Positions 33,189 through 41,645 of a stretch of 64,000 nt of DNA are shown here, piece after piece. Position numbers and translations under genes: made by a program. The notes beneath the pieces were generated by a model. It worked only from the letters and a program-made list of their open reading frames with translations. It ran no database searches and was not told the DNA's origin. The number at the start of each line of letters is the position of its first letter. Within the stretch, counting starts at the first letter, position 1. Source of the DNA: UBA9676 sp963730065 (GTDB lineage Bacteria > Actinomycetota > Actinomycetes > Streptosporangiales > Streptosporangiaceae); NCBI GenBank assembly GCA_963730065.1, contig CAVSQL010000029.1, positions 191,259-255,258 of the forward strand, read 5' to 3'.

Positions 33189-33773
33189 TCACTGGCGGGT
33201 GTACTGCGCGATGATCACGCCCTTGGTGGTCGTAACGCTACCGGTGAGCTCGAACTCGCCTCGCGGCGCCGGGCCCTCGAACAGCCGCGTGCCGCTGCCC
33301 AGGGTCAGCGGGCATATCACCAGCGTGTAACGGTCGATCAGGCCCGCGGCGTGCAGGGTTCGCACCAGCGACGCGCTGCCGATGATCCCCAGGTCCCGGT
33401 CCGACTGGGCCTTCAGTTCGGCCACCGTGTCGACCGCATCGCCGCGCAGCAGGATCGAGTTCTGCCAGGCATCCGCGTTCTCCAGGGTCGTCGAGACGAC
33501 GTATTTGGTGGTCGCGTTCATGCGCGCGGTGAACGGGTTGCCGTCGATCGCCCGTCCCCAGACGGTGATGAAGTCCTGCCAGGTGCGCCGGCCGAGCAGC
33601 ATGTCACCCGGCTTGGCCATGGCCTTGGCCATCTCCCGGCCCAGCACTTCGTCGTCGTACCGCGGGCCCCAGCCGCCGTGCGTGAAGCCGCCGCGGGTGT
33701 CCTCGTCCGCGCGGGCCAGGCCCTGCACGACGCCATCGAGCGTGACCCACATCGTGGCCGTGATCGAACGCAT
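33189..33773 (-). CDS. Dihydrofolate reductase/RibD C-terminal-like protein
   Basis: This 194-aa protein starts MRSITATMWVTLDGVVQGLA, the N-terminal strand of the DHFR-like fold. MLLGRRTWQDFITVW is the NADPH-adenosine helix, KYVVSTTLENADAWQN follows and IIGSASLVRTLHAAGLIDRY is the GG/GS cofactor loop. It is typical of the large actinobacterial RibD-C group of reductases with unknown substrate, not true folate enzymes. There are about 335 bp to the toxin-antitoxin genes on the opposite strand. Confidence 0.9.
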   Translation of the reverse strand: MRSITATMWVTLDGVVQGLARADEDTRGGFTHGGWGPRYDDEVLGREMAKAMAKPGDMLLGRRTWQDFITVWGRAIDGNPFTARMNATTKYVVSTTLENADAWQNSILLRGDAVDTVAELKAQSDRDLGIIGSASLVRTLHAAGLIDRYTLVICPLTLGSGTRLFEGPAPRGEFELTGSVTTTKGVIIAQYTRQ

Positions 33774-34081
33774 GGAATGCTCCCTTCCGTGCCCCGGGTC
33801 GCCGCCGCGGCCCCGTCACCCCTACACGAACGACCACCGCCGAAATCGACACCGGCACGCGTGGCCGCAGATCATCCATTCCGGCATGCCGCTGACGACC
33901 TCCCGATCATCAGCGTCGCCGCGCCGATCGGCGGGTCGGCGCGCGTTCTCTCTGGCGTGGTCCCGGGTCGCTGTCAGGCGGGATGCCGTCAATGCTGCGG
34001 ACGAACGGTAGGCCGACGCTGGCCAGATCTCGCCTGACCTGACGCGCGCCCTATGCGGCTAAATGAGTGCGGGCCCATGAC
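33774..34081. other. Intergenic region upstream of the toxin-antitoxin unit
   Basis: About 308 bp between divergent genes. It is GC-rich with no recognisable gene; it ends at the antitoxin operator. Confidence 0.4.
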
Positions 34082-34101
34082 TGGTATCACTGCTGATACC
34101 A
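34082..34101. promoter_or_regulatory. Perfect inverted repeat, antitoxin operator
   Basis: TGGTATCActgcTGATACCA is a perfect 8-bp inverted repeat with a 4-bp spacer and ends seven bases before the antitoxin ATG. It is AT-richer than its surroundings. Ribbon-helix-helix antitoxins usually repress their own operon by binding such a palindrome over the promoter, so this is the likely operator. Confidence 0.7.
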
Positions 34102-34108
34102 TATAGGC

Positions 34109-34312
34109 ATGGCGATGACTCTGCGGCTGACCGATGCCGAGGCCAGGGCACTGCGCCGGCGTGCCGAGCATGAGGGGCGACCGATGCAGGAGGTGGCCCG
34201 CCAGGCGATCCGCGAGTACGTAGAAAGCCACAGCCGCGCCGAGTTGCTTGACCGCGTCCTTGACGAGGACCTGCCCCGCTATGCCGAGGCACTGGAGCGC
34301 CTCGGGCAGTGA
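34109..34312 (+). CDS. Ribbon-helix-helix antitoxin
   Basis: A 67-aa protein with the RHH pattern: MTLRLTDAEARALRRRAEHE (strand and helix one), GRPMQEVARQAIREYV (helix two), and a C-terminal acidic helix (DRVLDEDLPRYAEALERLG) suited to mask the toxin. The operator palindrome lies just upstream. Its stop overlaps the GTG start of the Doc toxin by 4 bp, typical of toxin-antitoxin coupling. The start is ATG 34109; ATG 34115 is also possible. Confidence 0.82.
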   Translation: MAMTLRLTDAEARALRRRAEHEGRPMQEVARQAIREYVESHSRAELLDRVLDEDLPRYAEALERLGQ

Positions 34313-34689
34313 TCTACCCGACGCTGCCGGAGCTGCTGCATATCGCTGAGCGATCCATCGGCGTTGAGCCGCAAGTCCGTGACAATGGCCTGCTTGAGTC
34401 AGCCGCCGCGCGCCCCCAGGCCACCGCATTCGGCGACGACGCCTACCCCAGCCTGGATGCCAAGGCAGCGGCGCTGCTTCACTCGCTTGCCCGCAACCAC
34501 GCCCTCGTCGATGGCAACAAGAGGCTCGCTCTCGCGGCGGTCATCGCCTTCTACGGAGTCAACGGGCGTCGGCTCACCCTGACCAACGACGAGGCTTACG
34601 ACCTCGTCATCGACGTCGCAGCAGGCCACCTCGACTCGGTCACCGACATCGCGGCCAGGCTGAGAACGGCAACCGAATCGCGCTCCTGA
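34309..34689 (+). CDS. doc: Doc-type toxin (Fic fold)
   Basis: This 126-aa protein has a Fic-fold active loop HALVDGNKR (His64, Asp68, Asn70, Lys71, Arg72), close to the Doc consensus HxFx(D/A)xNKR, and the family length. Doc phosphorylates EF-Tu with ATP and stops translation; the Lys in GNKR separates Doc kinases from Fic AMP-transferases. DNGLLESAAARPQAT near residue 25 is the usual N-terminal block. It is coupled to the RHH antitoxin by a GTGA overlap, and it is a typical mobile-island gene. The pairing with an RHH rather than Phd antitoxin is common. Confidence 0.9.
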   Translation: MIYPTLPELLHIAERSIGVEPQVRDNGLLESAAARPQATAFGDDAYPSLDAKAAALLHSLARNHALVDGNKRLALAAVIAFYGVNGRRLTLTNDEAYDLVIDVAAGHLDSVTDIAARLRTATESRS

Positions 34690-34818
34690 CCGAACGGGTC
34701 GGCCAGCAACGTGGTCGATGCGGCCACGATCATCCCGTCCGCCGAGTGCACACTTACCCTCAACAGGCTGCGGGACGTCCACAAGCCCGCGGCCAAAGAT
34801 CGTTAGGCGGTCAATCCA

Positions 34819-35871
34819 GTGTCCAAGCGCTGGGTGGCGGGAAGAATTAATGGCATGCCGACGGCGAGGATATGGCGACGTTACGGCCACCTGCGGATCT
34901 ACATATCCGCAGGTGGCGTTGAACTCGGCTGGTGTGATCCGCGGTCAGGGCGCTTCCAGCTCCACCAGCCCGCGATGGCGGAGGATTTCTGGTTGGCAGT
35001 TCGTGCCGAATGCCGGCGCCTCGTGCAGGAAGGGCAGTTGGCCGACGTGGCTCTCCCGGCGGCAGCGATGGTAGAACCAGCCCAGCAACCGGCCGGGCCG
35101 CCGACGAGACCGCAGGAGCGTGCGCCTGAGCCACGGCCACCGGCACAGCCACCACACCTGTCTGCCGCACAGCCAGCACCAGCTATGGAGAGCGGGCCGG
35201 ACGACACCCACCGGATCGTGCGGGATTCCCGATGGGACGACCTCGCCCGCAACACGCCGGGTGAGTCTGCCCGGACCCGGTCGAAGGAACTTCGTGCCCA
35301 GCACCCCTTCCTGGTCACCACCGCGAAGGCACTAGGGATCCGCACTACGGCCGGGTCATTCGCCATGGGCGCGAGAGGCGAACGAGAGGTCGGGCGCAAG
35401 CTGAACCGGTGGGCCGCACGAAACGGCTGGCATGTCCTGCATGCCGTCCCGGTAGGCCGGGCGGGTGCCGACATCGACCATGTCGTCATTGCGTCGTTCG
35501 GTGTGGTGACGGTCAACACCAAGACCACGAAGACCAGGGTGTGGGTTGGCGAGTATGGCATGACCGTGGGCGGGAAGAGCGTGGATTACCTGCACAAGTC
35601 GCGCGCCGAGGCCCGCCGGGCCGGGCAACTCCTCGGCCGGGCCACCGCGATCGCGGTGCCGGTCCAAGCGGTCATCGTGTTCACCGGCGCGCACCGGTTC
35701 TCGGTGCGACGTGGCGGCCCACCAGACATAGCCGTCCTCGCCGCACCGCGCGCACTGCACAGATGGCTGCGAAAGCAGCCATCTGTACTTGGCAATGAGC
35801 AGGTCGAAGTCATCTACCAGGCCGCCCGCAACCCCGCCACCTGGCAGGGCCGAAGGAATCAGCCATCCTGA
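34819..35871 (+). CDS. NERD (nuclease-related) domain protein
   Basis: This 350-aa protein has an N-terminal region of about 80 residues (WVAGRINGMPTARIWRRYGH) and a Pro/Ala/Gln-rich disordered linker (85-130). A NERD domain follows at about 185-320: GARGEREVGRKLNRWAARNG, HVLHAVPVGRAGADIDHVVI and VVTVNTKTTKTRVWVG. The D-H and K-T-K residues are where PD-(D/E)XK-like nucleases carry catalytic Asp and Lys; the third acidic ligand is not clear, so activity is uncertain. The start is GTG 34819. NERD proteins are frequent in accessory DNA and may act in DNA processing or defence. Confidence 0.82.
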   Translation: MSKRWVAGRINGMPTARIWRRYGHLRIYISAGGVELGWCDPRSGRFQLHQPAMAEDFWLAVRAECRRLVQEGQLADVALPAAAMVEPAQQPAGPPTRPQERAPEPRPPAQPPHLSAAQPAPAMESGPDDTHRIVRDSRWDDLARNTPGESARTRSKELRAQHPFLVTTAKALGIRTTAGSFAMGARGEREVGRKLNRWAARNGWHVLHAVPVGRAGADIDHVVIASFGVVTVNTKTTKTRVWVGEYGMTVGGKSVDYLHKSRAEARRAGQLLGRATAIAVPVQAVIVFTGAHRFSVRRGGPPDIAVLAAPRALHRWLRKQPSVLGNEQVEVIYQAARNPATWQGRRNQPS

Positions 35872-36028
35872 TGGCTTGCGGATGCCGTGACGAGGTTGGT
35901 GCCAGGCCCGGGCGTCATTCGCTAAAGGAAGAGATTTCGCCCGCACCGGACGTGCCCGTACACGCCGGAACTCAGCCCCGCTGCGGTCGCTGGGAGGCCC
36001 AGAGGGCTAGACGGAGCGCGCTGGCCGC

Positions 36029-37180
36029 CTAGCGTGGGGTAACGGTGGCGAGCGCTTGTGCGAGGGCGCGGATGTCGTGGCTGCTGTTGTAGGCGTGCAG
36101 GGATACCCGGATACCGCCGGCGCGGGAGCTGGTGTGGATTTTGTGCTGGCTCGCCAGCGCGGCCTGCACCTGGCCGGCCGCGGCAGCGGGGTGGCTGAGC
36201 GAGACGATGTGCGCGCTTGCGGAACGCTCACCTGGCGCCCGGTACGGCGCCCATCCCAGCGGCGCGGTCTGCCCGGCCAGATCGGCCGCCAGCCGGCTGG
36301 CGTGCTCGCTGATCGCCGTCAGCCCGATGCCGGTGAGCAGCTTGATCGAGGTGAGCAGGCCCACGGCGGCGCTGTAGGACATGGTCGACAGCTCGAACCT
36401 GCGGGCGTCGGCGGCCAGAGACAGTTCTTGCGGGGTGAAGTCGAACGGTGTGGCGCTGCCTTTCCAGCCAACGATCACGGGGGTGGCCGCCGCCAGGTTC
36501 TCGGTAATGGCGAGCAGCGCTACGCCGGACGGCGCGGACAGCCACTTGTAGCCGCTGCAGACCAGCGCGTCCACTCCCCATTGCGCCATGGTGACCGGAG
36601 CGGCACCGGCCATCTGGGTCACGTCGACCACCACCCGGGCACCAGCGGCCCGGGCGCGCGCCACCAGGGCCGCGACATCGACCTGGCTGCCAGTGGCGAA
36701 CTGAACCGCGCTGACGCACACGACCGTGGTCCGTTCGCTGATGGCATCGCCCAGTGAGAGCGTGAGGTCACGGGCCGGGGTGTCGCGAACCCAGCGGATG
36801 CGCATGCCCAAGCGGTCCCGGGCGGCCAGCCACGGGTAGGTCACGCTGGGGAAGTCGCTGGCCACCAAGACCACCTCACCCCCGGCGCTGGACAACAGCG
36901 CGGCCAGCTGGCCCAAGCCCTCACTCGCCCCGCCCACCACCGCAACCGACGCCACCGGCGCGCCGAGTAGCTCAGCCGCGGCCGTCCGCAGCCCGTCCAA
37001 AACCCTTGCCTCGGCCTGGTCCGGCAGGCGGAGGTTGCCATGCTGGGCCACCTCGGTCAAGAACCGGACGCTCGCCTCCAGCGAGGCGCGAGGTATCAGC
37101 CCCAGCGAGGCCTGGTTCAGATAGGTGCAATAGCCAAGCGCCGCATACTCCCCGGGATCAATCAACGGGTCCATAACCAC
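36029..37180 (-). CDS. PLP-dependent aminotransferase class V-fold enzyme (cysteine desulfurase/epimerase-like)
   Basis: A 383-aa PLP enzyme. VVVDVTQMAGAAPV with Asp186 contacts the pyridine N; LVCSGYKWLSAPSG supplies Lys212 for the Schiff base. FELSTMSYSAAVGLL and the RVSLHAYNSSHDI tail match isopenicillin-N-epimerase/selenocysteine-lyase-like members of class V. There is no catalytic Cys loop of the desulfurase type, so it is more likely an epimerase, lyase or transaminase. ATG 37180 overlaps the end of the frameshifted gene upstream by about 23 bp. Confidence 0.86.
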   Translation of the reverse strand: MVMDPLIDPGEYAALGYCTYLNQASLGLIPRASLEASVRFLTEVAQHGNLRLPDQAEARVLDGLRTAAAELLGAPVASVAVVGGASEGLGQLAALLSSAGGEVVLVASDFPSVTYPWLAARDRLGMRIRWVRDTPARDLTLSLGDAISERTTVVCVSAVQFATGSQVDVAALVARARAAGARVVVDVTQMAGAAPVTMAQWGVDALVCSGYKWLSAPSGVALLAITENLAAATPVIVGWKGSATPFDFTPQELSLAADARRFELSTMSYSAAVGLLTSIKLLTGIGLTAISEHASRLAADLAGQTAPLGWAPYRAPGERSASAHIVSLSHPAAAAGQVQAALASQHKIHTSSRAGGIRVSLHAYNSSHDIRALAQALATVTPR

Positions 37181-37462
37181 CCCTTCGCTGCCGCCGCATC
37201 GCCGCCGGTTCCAGCTCTGGCCGCGGATCAGTTACCTCGGGCCGTACGTAGTTCAGGTCAAAGTCGTGCTTCCACTGCGACCCTTCACCTGAGCCCTCCC
37301 AGGCGCCCTCGACCGTCCTGCCGTCGCCGGAGAACACCCCGATGCAGCGCTGCCAGAAGCCGGGGCCTCTCGCCACAGCTTCCACACGCCATCGTCCAGG
37401 CTCATCTGGCAGATGCAGACGGCCCTGCGCGAGTCGTCGTAGTGCTGGACAAACTCTCCCAA
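37158..37462 (-). pseudogene. Frameshifted small protein of unknown function (SRPBCC/DUF-type tail)
   Basis: Two frames together make a continuous sequence: EFVQHYDDSRRAVCICQMSL and VWKLWREAP in one, then GFWQRCIGVFSGDGRTVEGA and WEGSGEGSQWKHDFDLNYV in the next. The join needs one extra G at about 37367 (CCCGGCTTC where CCCGGGCTTC is expected). A similar block ends intact actinobacterial proteins of unknown role. The N-terminus is also short. It could be a true frameshift or a sequencing error in a G run. Confidence 0.55.
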
Positions 37463-37899
37463 GCCGGTAGCGCGGGCCGGGTCCCCGAGACTTGAACTAA
37501 ACCCTACTAACTTGCCTCACTGCCTGACGGGCTCATGCCCCGGAGGGCGGCCAGCCTGTTCGGTGATCAGTCGCGCCTAACGGCTCCCCTCTGTCAAGAG
37601 GGCCGCGTTTTAGTCGTTGGTCGGCGCTCGCGCCCGGTCGGCTGCCGCCGCGGGCACTATTGGCGGCGATCACTCGTTGCATGTACAGCAGAACATCGGG
37701 CACGGATCCGGCTCACCGGACTCTGCCGAACAGAAATCGAACGGGAAATCACGAACGTCTTTCCTCACCTCGTCTGGGCGGCCCGGCACTGGCCGGTGAA
37801 GGACAAGGGCCGTCGCTCTCGCTCACCAGGACGTGAGCTGCGGCGGTAAGACCACAGATCATCCAGCAGGGCTAATTTCCGGAAGAATTCTCGTTCCTC
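37463..37899. other. Intergenic region upstream of the mreB gene
   Basis: 437 bp without a recognisable gene. It should carry the promoter of the MreB-like gene; I see no confident promoter element or RNA. Confidence 0.4.
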
Positions 37900-38931
37900 A
37901 TGAGCAACGCGCTGGCGTTTTTGGGCCGTGACATGGCGGTCGATCTGGGCACCGCGAACACCCTGGTCTACGTCCGGGGGCGCGGGATCGTGCTCAACGA
38001 GCCGTCGGTGGTGGCGCTGAATACCAACACCGGCCAGATCGTCGCAGTGGGGGCCGCGGCGAAACAGATGATCGGGCGGACGCCCGGCCATATCGTGGCC
38101 GTGCGCCCGCTCAAGGACGGTGTCATCGCCGACTTCGACGTGACCGAGCGGATGCTGCGTTACTTCATCCAGAAAGTGCACCGGCGCAGGCATCTGGCCA
38201 AGCCGCGGGTGGTGGTGGCGGTGCCCAGCGGCATCACCGGTGTGGAGCAGAGCGCCGTCAAGGAGGCAGGCCATCAGGCTGGCGCCCGCCGCGTCTACAT
38301 CATCGAGGAACCGATGGCGGCCGCCATCGGAGCCGGGCTGCCTATCAACGAGCCAACCGGGAACATGGTGGTGGACATCGGCGGCGGCACTACCGAGGTC
38401 GCGGTGATCTCGCTGGGCGGCATCGTAACCTCTCAGTCGATCCGCGTTGCTGGAGACGAACTCGACCAGGCGATCATCACCTTCGGCAAGAAGGAGTACG
38501 CGCTCATGCTGGGCGAACGCACCGCCGAGGAAATCAAGATGGCCCTGGGGTCCGCGTACCCGTCCGTGGATGAGCCAGACGCGGAGATACGCGGCCGGGA
38601 CCTCGTGAGCGGCCTGCCGAAAACCATCGTGATCTCCGCGGAGGAAATCCGGCGCGCCATCCGGGAGCCAGTCAGCCTGATCGTTGACACCATCACGTCA
38701 ACCCTCGACAAGTGCCCGCCCGAACTGGCCGGGGACGTGATGGACCGGGGGATCGTGCTCACCGGGGGCGGCGCGCTGCTGCGCGGGCTAGCCGACCGGC
38801 TGCGTGAGGAAACCAACATGCCGGTCCACGTCGCCGACAACCCGCTTGACTCGGTGGTGCTCGGCACCGGCAAGTGCGTGGAAGACTTCGACACCTTGCG
38901 GCAGGTGCTGGTGCCCGAGTCCAGACGCTGA
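37900..38931 (+). CDS. mreB: MreB-family actin-like cytoskeletal protein
   Basis: A 343-aa full-length MreB. The actin-fold nucleotide motifs are intact: phosphate-1 MAVDLGTANTLVYVRGRG, connect-1 VEQSAVKEAGHQAGA, phosphate-2 MVVDIGGGTTEVAVISLGG, adenosine GIVLTGGGALLRGL and connect-2. It polymerises with ATP under the membrane and guides peptidoglycan synthesis. The usual mreC, mreD and penicillin-binding protein genes are absent here, so this is an orphan copy, perhaps an Mbl-type paralogue, inside the repeat-bounded island. ATG 37900 has only a weak ribosome binding site. Confidence 0.95.
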   Translation: MSNALAFLGRDMAVDLGTANTLVYVRGRGIVLNEPSVVALNTNTGQIVAVGAAAKQMIGRTPGHIVAVRPLKDGVIADFDVTERMLRYFIQKVHRRRHLAKPRVVVAVPSGITGVEQSAVKEAGHQAGARRVYIIEEPMAAAIGAGLPINEPTGNMVVDIGGGTTEVAVISLGGIVTSQSIRVAGDELDQAIITFGKKEYALMLGERTAEEIKMALGSAYPSVDEPDAEIRGRDLVSGLPKTIVISAEEIRRAIREPVSLIVDTITSTLDKCPPELAGDVMDRGIVLTGGGALLRGLADRLREETNMPVHVADNPLDSVVLGTGKCVEDFDTLRQVLVPESRR

Positions 38932-39016
38932 CCGCCCCGGGCAGGGAGCCGCCGGTTCTGCCAAGCGAGGATGCTAACCCGGCCGGTGCGTCCGGCCGGT
39001 GGGTACCGTCGGATGC

Positions 39017-39334
39017 ATGACTGCCTCGCTGCGGCCGGTTGAGTCGGATGCCGGGTATGAGGTGTGGCGGCAGGTGCGCATGGCCGTCCACCCAGGCGAA
39101 CGATGCGACTCGGCCGAGGAGCATGGGCTGACCGCCGTCCGGCGTGATTGGCGCCGCCGGGGTGTCGCCGCCTTCCTCAAGCGCCATGTCCTGCACTGGG
39201 CCGCGGTGCACGGGCTGGCCGAGGTCAGCACCTGGACCCAGCGCGACAATCACGCGATGCGGCGGCTCAACGAGACTCTCGGCTACACCTACGGCCAGCA
39301 ATCCATCACCGTCACCCGGCCATTGCCCATCTGA
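39017..39334 (+). pseudogene. GNAT acetyltransferase with internal in-frame deletion
   Basis: The N-terminal 35 residues (SLRPVESDAGYEVWRQVRMAVHPGE) match the start of two-domain GNATs, and the last 60 (WRRRGVAAFLKRHVLHWAAV, STWTQRDNHAMRRLNETLGY) are the acetyl-CoA-binding motif A and B. Between them the fold needs about 60 or more residues that are missing: CDSAEE runs straight into HGLTAVRRDWRRRG. At 105 aa it is too short to fold as a complete GNAT, so it is likely dead, although the frame is open. Confidence 0.6.
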
Positions 39335-39476
39335 CCACCGCCAGGCGACTGCCGCCCGGCCTGCCGCGTTATCGGTCCCAGCCGGCCGCACTCGATGCCC
39401 AGATCTTCCTTTCTGGCGCAGCGCAAACTGACCGTGCGGGTGGTCACGATTCTGACCAGAACGGCGGCAACGTATG

Positions 39477-39728
39477 TCACCGGCTCCTTGGGTCTTGTCC
39501 GCTAACAGGCGTATTCCGGGCGTCCTCGCTCCCCAGCACCACGCGCTCTGGCCGGCGGAACGCCGTCCGCGCCGCGATCGCGTTGCCATCCCTGTGCACC
39601 GTGAGATGGGCCGGCGTGCCGAGCGCCGCGGCGACGGCATCCGCGAGCTGCCCCTCCGACCCGCTAACCGAAGGGATGTCGACAAGCTGCGCCGTGAGGT
39701 CGGCCGCGGACGGGTGTCCGCTTCGTTG
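39477..39728 (-). pseudogene. dapE: N-terminal fragment of succinyl-diaminopimelate desuccinylase
   Basis: The minus-strand frame reads ADLTAQLVDIPSVSGSEGQL, HLTVHRDGNAIAART and PERVVLGSED. This is the first 60 residues of DapE, the M20 peptidase of lysine/DAP synthesis, in which VVLAGHIDTVP would normally come next with the first metal His and Asp. Here the sequence diverges at that point and stops at 39477-39479. There is no plausible start codon either: an in-frame TAG precedes it at 39729-39731. The rest of the gene is gone. Confidence 0.62.
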
Positions 39729-39802
39729 CTAATGTGACGGTCGCCGGAAGCGCGCTGCACGTGTAGGTCGGTCTTTTCGCGAATGCGGTGGGAGAAACTA
39801 CG

Positions 39803-41476
39803 GTGCCGACGAGCACGTACGTCCGAGACGGAGTTCGCAGGTCGCGATCCTGGCTCATCGACAAGTTACCGGCTATCGCTACGGTGCGTGAGCCCGGGCC
39901 GCGACTTCGGTGGCTTGAGCCGGCCGCCTGGACCCTTGGCGCTCTGCTCGCCTTCGTGTGCTATCTGCGTATTTCGCGGGCCCTGGCCACAAACTCCGAC
40001 GGCGCATCGCAGGCTCTGCAGGCATGGGACATGCTCCACGGAAACCTGGTGCTGCATGGCTGGCAGCTCTCGGACGTCTCGTTCTACACCACCGAGCTGC
40101 CGGAGTACATGCTGGTAGAGCTCCTGCGAGGGCTCAACGCTGACGTCGTACATGTGGCGAGCGCGATGACCTACACAATGGCGGTCGTCCTGGCTGCGCT
40201 GCTGGCCAGGAGCACGGCCACTGGCCGCGCGGCCCTTGCCCGCGTCCTGGTGACTGCGGGCATCATGATTGCCCCGCAGCTGGCGCCGGGCGTCGCTATC
40301 GTCATGTCCTCCCCCGACCACTTCGGCACTTCGGTGCCAGTCCTGGTGGTCTGGCTCATCCTGGACCGGGCCCGGCCGCGGTGGTACGTGCCCATCCTGG
40401 CGGCGGTGCTGCTGGCCTGGGCGGTCGTGGCAGATCAGCTCGTCCTGCTCATCGGCGTGCTGCCGCTGGCGATTGTCTCCGCGACCCGGCTCTACCAAGC
40501 TGTGGTGATTGAGCGTCACCCTCTCAAGCGGCAGCGATATGATCTCGCCCTGCTGGCGGCAGCCGTCACGGCTGCCGCGGCAGCGGACGTAGCGTTCAAG
40601 ATCCTCCGGGCGTCGGGCGGCTACCTCCTGCACCCCCCGCCCGATCAGTTCCTGGCTGAAGCCCAGCTCATCCCGCGGAGCCTCAGCGTCACGGGCGAGG
40701 GCCTGCTGGTGCTCGGCGGCGCTGACTTCCTAGGACACCAGCTGAGCCTGGGTACCGTCGTCCTCCTGCTGCACCTGGGGGGCGTGATTCTCGCCGGCCT
40801 GGGCACCTGGGTGGCCGCGAAACGGTTCTTGCGGGACCGGAACCTCGTTGATCAGCTCCTGGTCGTGGCCATCGCGGCCAACCTCGCGGCATACATCGTG
40901 AGCACGAGAGCATACGGGATTGCCGGAACGCGAGAGATCGCGCCAGTGCTGCCGTTCGCCGCGGTGCTGGCCGGCAGGCTACTGGCCGGGCGCCTCCTGG
41001 CCGCCCGGCTCGCACCTGCCCTCATCGTCGTGCTGGCCGGCTACCTGGCCGGACTTTCCTACTCCGCCGTCCAGCCTCCCGCGCCGATCCACGATCAGCA
41101 GCTGATCTCATGGCTGACCGCCCAGCATCTCACCTCCGGCCTCGGCGGCTACTGGCAGTCAAATGACATAACCCTCGCGACCAGCAACAGAATCCGGATC
41201 CGCTCACTTTCATTTGCGGCCGCGCACGGCCTGCCCACCGGGGAGCCCGGACCAAACGCGAAGCTGGTTCCGACTGTATGGGACACGAATCTCCAGTGGT
41301 ATGACCCACGCACGCAGTCAGCGAACTTCGTCGTTCTCGGCGGCCCGCCAAGATTCTCTGGCCTTACCGGCAAAAGCCTCGTGCTGGCCACCTTTGGACC
41401 GCCCGCGCGTTCCTCGCACGTCGGAACGTATGAGGTGCTGGTCTGGAACAAGAACCTGCTCGCGGACCTGCCGTGA
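39803..41476 (+). CDS. Large multi-spanning membrane protein (glycosyltransferase-C-like)
   Basis: The 557-aa protein has about 11 membrane helices and an N-terminal acidic loop after helix 1 (LATNSDGASQALQAWDML) that resembles the Asp-containing first loop of GT-C glycosyltransferases. The C-terminal 120 residues are predicted to lie outside the membrane, ending in a beta-rich section (YEVLVWNKNLLADL). A polyprenyl-phosphate sugar transferase is a reasonable guess, but no DxD motif is certain. GTG 39803 is preferred, with GGGAG at a normal distance; GTG 39788 is the alternative. A second protein of this type lies at 45129. Confidence 0.75.
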   Translation: MPTSTYVRDGVRRSRSWLIDKLPAIATVREPGPRLRWLEPAAWTLGALLAFVCYLRISRALATNSDGASQALQAWDMLHGNLVLHGWQLSDVSFYTTELPEYMLVELLRGLNADVVHVASAMTYTMAVVLAALLARSTATGRAALARVLVTAGIMIAPQLAPGVAIVMSSPDHFGTSVPVLVVWLILDRARPRWYVPILAAVLLAWAVVADQLVLLIGVLPLAIVSATRLYQAVVIERHPLKRQRYDLALLAAAVTAAAAADVAFKILRASGGYLLHPPPDQFLAEAQLIPRSLSVTGEGLLVLGGADFLGHQLSLGTVVLLLHLGGVILAGLGTWVAAKRFLRDRNLVDQLLVVAIAANLAAYIVSTRAYGIAGTREIAPVLPFAAVLAGRLLAGRLLAARLAPALIVVLAGYLAGLSYSAVQPPAPIHDQQLISWLTAQHLTSGLGGYWQSNDITLATSNRIRIRSLSFAAAHGLPTGEPGPNAKLVPTVWDTNLQWYDPRTQSANFVVLGGPPRFSGLTGKSLVLATFGPPARSSHVGTYEVLVWNKNLLADLP

Positions 41477-41645
41477 CGACACAGCTAGCCACCGCCCATC
41501 CCGGCCGGCGCCGCGATCGGCCGGGCGCCGGATCATCGAATCAGGTCGCTGGTGATCATGGCGGTGGTGATGGCCCGCATGGCCAGCCGGTCCTGACCAC
41601 TGGCTGCCGCCTTGGCCGTAGCCAGTTCTGCCGCGGCGGCGGCGA

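Noticed and set aside
36056..36757. Plus-strand frame opposite the PLP enzyme
   Set aside because: It is an antisense frame with no conserved sequence. The minus-strand PLP enzyme has the catalytic Lys and Asp.
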